The translations under genes were made by a program, and so were the position numbers. The notes below the pieces were generated by a model that saw only the letters and a list, made by a program, of their open reading frames with translations, did not search any database and was not told where the DNA came from. Positions 14,392 through 17,952 of a stretch of 17,952 nucleotides of DNA are shown piece by piece. The number at the start of each line of letters is the position of its first letter. The first letter of the stretch is position 1. Source of the DNA: CAZDSS01 sp964508185 (lineage in GTDB: Bacteria; Pseudomonadota; Alphaproteobacteria; Sphingomonadales; Govanellaceae); assembly GCA_964508185.1 (NCBI GenBank), contig CAZDSS010000055.1, forward strand, positions 1 to 17,952, written 5' to 3'.

Positions 14392-14883
14392 ATGGATCGC
14401 ACCGGCAACGGCAAGCCCATGAGAATCGTGCTCGTCCTGTCCCTCGCCCTCAATCTCCTGCTCCTGGGGTTCCTCGCGGCGCGCGCGCTCTTCCCCGAGC
14501 CGCGGCTCGTCGGGCCGCATGTGGCCCTGCATCACGCCATGGAGGAACTGTCGCCCGAGGCGCAGGAAGTGGTGCGCAACACCATGCGCGCCCACGGCAA
14601 GAACCTGCGCGCCCATATGCGGGAACTGCGGCAGGCCAAGGCCGAGCTTCAGGACCTGCTCGGCACCGATCCCCTGGATGAGGCCGCCGTCGCCGACGTG
14701 CTGCAGCAGATCCGCCGCCATAACGGCGCGATCCAGGAGGAGATTCACGAGGCGACGCTGGAGATCGCGCGCGAGCTGCCGGTGGACGAGCGCCGTCACC
14801 TGAACCTGCGCTGGGGCGAGCATATCCGCAAGCACGAGCACCGGCGGGAACTGATGCCGCCGCCCCCTCCGGAGCGGCGCTGA
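14392..14883 (+). CDS. Membrane-anchored periplasmic heavy-metal-sensor-like protein
   Basis: A 163-aa protein with an N-terminal membrane anchor (about 10-32, MRIVLVLSLALNLLLLGFLA) and a helical periplasmic domain of the CnrX/ZraP (Metal_resist) type. The pattern is ELSPEAQEVVRNTMRAHGKN, then a long coiled region RELRQAKAELQDLL, then DEAAVADVLQQIRRHNGAIQ and LPVDERRHL. Histidines lie at HVALHH near the start of the domain, in the central helices, and in a His-rich C-terminal end (EHIRKHEHRR) before a proline run. There are no cysteines. One base separates it from the anti-sigma gene, so they are translationally coupled. A role as the periplasmic switch of the sigma system is likely by context; whether it senses a metal, and which, is unknown. 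Confidence 0.75.
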   Translation: MDRTGNGKPMRIVLVLSLALNLLLLGFLAARALFPEPRLVGPHVALHHAMEELSPEAQEVVRNTMRAHGKNLRAHMRELRQAKAELQDLLGTDPLDEAAVADVLQQIRRHNGAIQEEIHEATLEIARELPVDERRHLNLRWGEHIRKHEHRRELMPPPPPERR

Positions 14884-14896
14884 TCCGGCCGCACCC

Positions 14897-15790
14897 TCAG
14901 GCGGGGATCGCGGGCAGGTCGCTCCGCCTGAGGCCGGTCTCCGCCATCACCTTTTCCCAGTAGAGGGAGATGAGGCGGCGCGTCACCGGCCCCGGCTTGC
15001 CGTCGCCGATGGTCTTGCCGTCGATGGAGACGACCGGCATGGCGAAGGCCGTGGTGCTGGTGAAGAAGGCTTCTTTCGCCGACAGCGCCTCGTCCACCGT
15101 GAAGGGGCGTTCCTCCACGCGGATCTGGCGTTCACGCGCGAGGGCGATCAGGCCCTGGCGGGTGATGCCCGGCAGGATGTCGTTGGCGAGCGGCCGGGTG
15201 ACCAGAACCCCGTCCCCGTTGACGATCCAGGCGTTGGTGGAGCTGCCTTCGGTCACATATCCGTCGCGGTCCACGAGCCAGGCTTCGTAAGCCCCCGCTT
15301 CCCGCGCCGCCTGCTTGGCGAGCACGTTGGGCAACAAGCCGACAGTCTTCACGTCGCAGCGCGACCAGCGCATGTCGGCATGGGTCATCACCTTGACGCC
15401 CTTCTCGGCGCGGGCGATCACCTGCGCGAAATCCATGCTCTTTGCAGTCATCACCAGCATGGGGCGCGCGTCTTTCGGGAACGGATGGTCGCGGCGGGCG
15501 ACGCCGCGCGTCACCTGCAGATAGATCATGCCGTTCCGCACCCGGTTGCGCCGCACCAGCTCGGCCATGGCGAAGGATAGCGCCTTGCGCGGCATGGGGC
15601 TTGGAATGCGGATCTCGTTCAGCGAACGCTCCAGCCGATCGAGATGGGGATCTTCGTCAAGGATCCGCGCGTTGAATACGGCGCAGACCTCATAGACGCC
15701 GTCCGCAAACTGGTAGCCCCGATCTTCGATGGGAACCTGGGCCAGGCGGTGGGGCACATACTGGCCGTCGACATATGCGATGCGAGACAA
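14897..15790 (-). CDS. dat: D-amino-acid transaminase (PLP class IV)
   Basis: A 297-aa class IV aminotransferase that swaps amino groups between D-amino acids and 2-oxo acids, supplying D-alanine or D-glutamate for peptidoglycan or degrading D-amino acids. Features: DRGYQFADGVYEV near 23-35, IYLQVTRGVARRDHPFP, the PLP-binding lysine K148 in RCDVKTVGLLPNVLAKQ, E181 in VTEGSSTNAWIV contacting the cofactor ring, and DILPGITRQGLI. This pattern matches bacterial D-alanine aminotransferase more than the branched-chain enzyme. The start is TTG at 15790, since the frame upstream has no ATG or GTG before a stop and the first residues SRIAYVDGQYV align with family N-termini. GGAAAG lies about 9 bases before. 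It faces the sensor gene across 13 bases and is divergent from pgi. Confidence 0.92.
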   Translation of the reverse strand: MSRIAYVDGQYVPHRLAQVPIEDRGYQFADGVYEVCAVFNARILDEDPHLDRLERSLNEIRIPSPMPRKALSFAMAELVRRNRVRNGMIYLQVTRGVARRDHPFPKDARPMLVMTAKSMDFAQVIARAEKGVKVMTHADMRWSRCDVKTVGLLPNVLAKQAAREAGAYEAWLVDRDGYVTEGSSTNAWIVNGDGVLVTRPLANDILPGITRQGLIALARERQIRVEERPFTVDEALSAKEAFFTSTTAFAMPVVSIDGKTIGDGKPGPVTRRLISLYWEKVMAETGLRRSDLPAIPA

Positions 15791-15835
15791 GAGCTGCGGC
15801 TTTCCGTGAGTATCTGGGGCTTCCAGATTAGTGCC

Positions 15836-17251
15836 ATGGGCCCGTCATATTTCAATAAGAATTTGCAAAGCTCGGCGCGATTGAACTATATGGAGCCAGG
15901 ACCCTTCGAAAATGGCCGGGACATTCGCCCCGACATCAACAGGTTCATCACCTTGTATCAGCAGCATATCGCCAACCCGATACCCAACCTGCCGCACGAG
16001 GTGACCCGGCTCGAACAGGCGCTGGGCGCCTTGCGCACGGGATACGAGGAGGGCTTGCCCTTTCTCCGCCTGCCGGGCGAGCGCGACGATCTCAACGGAA
16101 TCAAGGAACTGGCCGACCGCATCAAGTCGCGGTTCAACGACGTGGTCATCCTCGGCATCGGCGGATCGAGTCTTGGCGCCCAGGCGCTCTCCGCCCTCAA
16201 GGGCCCCCAGGTGTCGCGGGACGAGGCGGTGACGCGCCTCCATTTCCCCGACAATCTCGGGCCCCACAGCATGACCGCGTTCCTGCGCGACCTCAATCTG
16301 AAGCGGACCCATTTCCTGGTCATTTCCAAGTCGGGGAACACGGCCGAAACCCTCGCCCAGCTCATCACCTGCTTCTCGGCGTTGCGCCTTCGCGTGCCGA
16401 AGCACGAGCTTGCATGCCATTTCACGGTGATCGTGCAGCCGGGGGAAAGCCCGCTGCGCCGCTTCGCCAAGAACTGGAACCTGCCGATCCACAATCACGA
16501 CCCGCGGCTCGGTGGGCGTTTTTCGGTCTTTTCCATCGTCGGCCTGCTGCCCGCATTGATCGCCGATCTCGATGTGGTCGCCTTCCGCGAGGGGGCGGAG
16601 CAGGTCCTGTCGCAGGCGCTGCATGCGACGAAGCCCGACGAGGTTCCGGCCGCTGTCGGCGCCGGCCTCATCTATGCGCTCATGAAGACGCGCAACATCA
16701 ACATCAACGTCCTCATGCCCTATGAGGGCCGGCTCGACGGCTTCGCCGCCTGGTACCAGCAGCTCTGGGCCGAAAGCCTCGGCAAGGAAGGAAACGGCAC
16801 CACGCCCATGCGCGCGCTCGGCCCCGTCGACCAGCACAGCCAGCTGCAGCTCTTCCTCGACGGCCCCACCGACAAGTTCTTCACCATCATCACCACGGAT
16901 CAGAGCGGCGAAGGGCCGGTGATCGATTCCGCGCTCGTGGATGATCCCAAGCTCGCCTATCTCGCCGGGCGCACCATCGGCGACCTGGTGACCGCCGAGG
17001 GCCTTGCGACCGTCGAGGCCCTGGCCCAGCGCCGCCGGCCGTTGCGCCATATCCGCGTCAAACAGGTGAACGAGCGCAGCCTCGGCGCGCTGATGATGCA
17101 TTTCATGCTGGAGACGGTGATCGCCGCCCATCTCTTCGATGTGGACCCCTACGACCAGCCTGCGGTGGAACTGGGCAAGGCGCTGACGCGCCATTATCTC
17201 AGCGCCTCCGACACGCCGTTCCGCATCGAAGACCGACCGGACGACGCCTGA
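15836..17251 (+). CDS. pgi: Glucose-6-phosphate isomerase
   Basis: Pgi interconverts glucose-6-phosphate and fructose-6-phosphate in the cytoplasm. Both SIS domains are recognisable: ILGIGGSSLGAQAL (G107 onward), LVISKSGNTAETL (S164 onward), GGRFSVFSIVGLLPA, WYQQLWAESLGKEG with the likely catalytic glutamate E313, DQHSQLQLFLDG, and the closing signature DPYDQPAVELGK with K448. The last has Ala where the textbook pattern has Gly. Length of about 450-470 residues fits the short bacterial type. The start is unsure: ATG 15836 (471 aa) is given, but ATG 15890 (453 aa) and GTG 15806 are in frame and none has a clear ribosome-binding site. The gene is divergent from dat with a very short shared upstream region, and galU follows 43 bases later. 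Confidence 0.94.
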   Translation: MGPSYFNKNLQSSARLNYMEPGPFENGRDIRPDINRFITLYQQHIANPIPNLPHEVTRLEQALGALRTGYEEGLPFLRLPGERDDLNGIKELADRIKSRFNDVVILGIGGSSLGAQALSALKGPQVSRDEAVTRLHFPDNLGPHSMTAFLRDLNLKRTHFLVISKSGNTAETLAQLITCFSALRLRVPKHELACHFTVIVQPGESPLRRFAKNWNLPIHNHDPRLGGRFSVFSIVGLLPALIADLDVVAFREGAEQVLSQALHATKPDEVPAAVGAGLIYALMKTRNININVLMPYEGRLDGFAAWYQQLWAESLGKEGNGTTPMRALGPVDQHSQLQLFLDGPTDKFFTIITTDQSGEGPVIDSALVDDPKLAYLAGRTIGDLVTAEGLATVEALAQRRRPLRHIRVKQVNERSLGALMMHFMLETVIAAHLFDVDPYDQPAVELGKALTRHYLSASDTPFRIEDRPDDA

Positions 17252-17294
17252 TGCCGCACAGACCCCTGATCCCGAGCCCATATTGACGGACTTC

Positions 17295-17952
17295 ATGAAA
17301 CCCATCCGCAAAGCCGTGATCCCCGTCGGCGGCCTTGGCACCCGCTTCCTGCCCGCGACCAAGGTGATGCCCAAGGAAATGCTTCCCGTCGTGGACAAGC
17401 CGCTGATCCAGTACGCGGTCGAGGAAGCCCGCGCCGCCGGGATCCGCCAGATCATCCTGGTGACGAGCCGCGGCAAGACCATGCTGGAGGATCATTTCGA
17501 TCACGCGGTGGAGCTCGAAGCGGCGCTCAGGGCGCGCGGCAAGGTCGAGGCGCTGAGGCAGCTCGCCGAAATCCTGCCGGAAGAGGGCGAAATCTCCGCG
17601 ACCCGCCAGCCCGAAGCCCGCGGCCTGGGGCATGCCGTCTGGTGCGCGCGGGAACTGGTGGGGGATGAACCCTTCGCGGTGATCCTGCCTGACGATCTGG
17701 TGCATGGGAATACGCCCTGCCTCAAGCAGATGGCGGATGTTTACGCCGAGACCGGCGGCAATCTCGTGGGCGTCATGGACGTGCCGCGGGAGCATACGGA
17801 CCGCTACGGCATCCTTGAGCCCGGCGCGACGCGCGACCGCCTCGTCGAGATCCGCGGCCTCGTGGAAAAGCCCGCGCCCGACAAGGCGCCGTCCACGCTG
17901 TCCGTCATCGGCCGCTACATCCTGCAGCCCGAGGTCTTCGACCATCTTTCCG
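17295..17952 (+). CDS. galU: UTP-glucose-1-phosphate uridylyltransferase, 5' part
   Basis: GalU makes UDP-glucose from UTP and glucose-1-phosphate for polysaccharide and envelope synthesis. The right window edge cuts the gene after 219 codons (family length is about 290). Visible motifs: the nucleotide-binding opening VIPVGGLGTRFLPATKVMPK followed by EMLPVVDKPLIQYAVEEA, ILVTSRGKTMLEDHFD, RQPEARGLGHAVWCA, the metal-binding ILPDDLV, DRYGILEPG and VEKPAPDKAPS. ATG 17295 matches the normal N-terminus; its ribosome-binding site is weak. With pgi 43 bases upstream on the same strand it probably forms an operon that directs glucose-6-phosphate toward nucleotide sugars. No anomalies in the visible part. 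Confidence 0.96.
   Translation, partial: MKPIRKAVIPVGGLGTRFLPATKVMPKEMLPVVDKPLIQYAVEEARAAGIRQIILVTSRGKTMLEDHFDHAVELEAALRARGKVEALRQLAEILPEEGEISATRQPEARGLGHAVWCARELVGDEPFAVILPDDLVHGNTPCLKQMADVYAETGGNLVGVMDVPREHTDRYGILEPGATRDRLVEIRGLVEKPAPDKAPSTLSVIGRYILQPEVFDHLS

Noticed and set aside
15845..17482. 545-codon open frame on the minus strand
   Set aside because: Antisense to pgi and the start of galU; no recognisable domain.
1..17952. CRISPR arrays, tRNA or rRNA genes, transposons, prophage genes
   Set aside because: No regularly spaced repeats, cloverleaf-forming segments, terminal inverted repeats or transposase/integrase motifs were seen on either strand.

Overview
The window is high-GC bacterial chromosome from an alphaproteobacterium. 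The evidence is the gene order phoH-ybeY-corC-lnt-XRE regulator, a DUF952 gene beside pyrD, TTGC(A/G)AAT-type palindromes next to iron genes, and protein sequences that read as alphaproteobacterial. The genus cannot be told from this sequence. No tRNA, rRNA, CRISPR array, insertion sequence or prophage was seen.

Layout. (1) 3-4248, plus strand: the 3' end of phoH, then ybeY, a CorC/HlyC CBS-domain protein, lnt and a small XRE-family regulator. This block covers RNA processing and ribosome maturation, and the envelope (lipoprotein acylation). (2) 4323-5760, plus: a DUF952 gene overlapping pyrD (class 2 dihydroorotate dehydrogenase). (3) 5761-8310, an iron cluster: a FutA-type ferric iron-binding protein on plus, facing a minus-strand bfd-bfr pair (bacterioferritin-associated ferredoxin and bacterioferritin), with an ArsC/YfgD-family gene divergent from bfd. 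The upstream regions of futA and of bfd/arsC carry related ~17-bp TTGC-type palindromes, which suggests one Fur-family regulator for both. (4) 8320-9702, minus: a DinF-like MATE efflux protein. (5) 9703-10285: a 583-bp gap holding an AT-rich segment with a perfect 9-bp inverted repeat and possibly a small minus-strand gene. (6) 10286-13181, plus: korA-korB, a two-subunit 2-oxoacid (probably 2-oxoglutarate):ferredoxin oxidoreductase, closed by a strong hairpin. (7) 13295-14883, plus: an ECF-type sigma factor, a one-TM probable anti-sigma protein and a membrane-anchored periplasmic heavy-metal-sensor-like protein, in one tight operon. (8) 14897-15790, minus: a D-amino-acid transaminase. (9) 15836-17952, plus: pgi and the 5' part of galU, which link glucose-6-phosphate metabolism to UDP-glucose synthesis.

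Most of the window is housekeeping. The parts that deserve attention are the shared iron-box set, the sigma/anti-sigma/sensor trio, the operator-like repeat before korAB, a 12-bp direct repeat before bfr, and an abrupt codon-usage change with an embedded promoter candidate at the 3' end of lnt. I found nothing that clearly amounts to a wholly new system.
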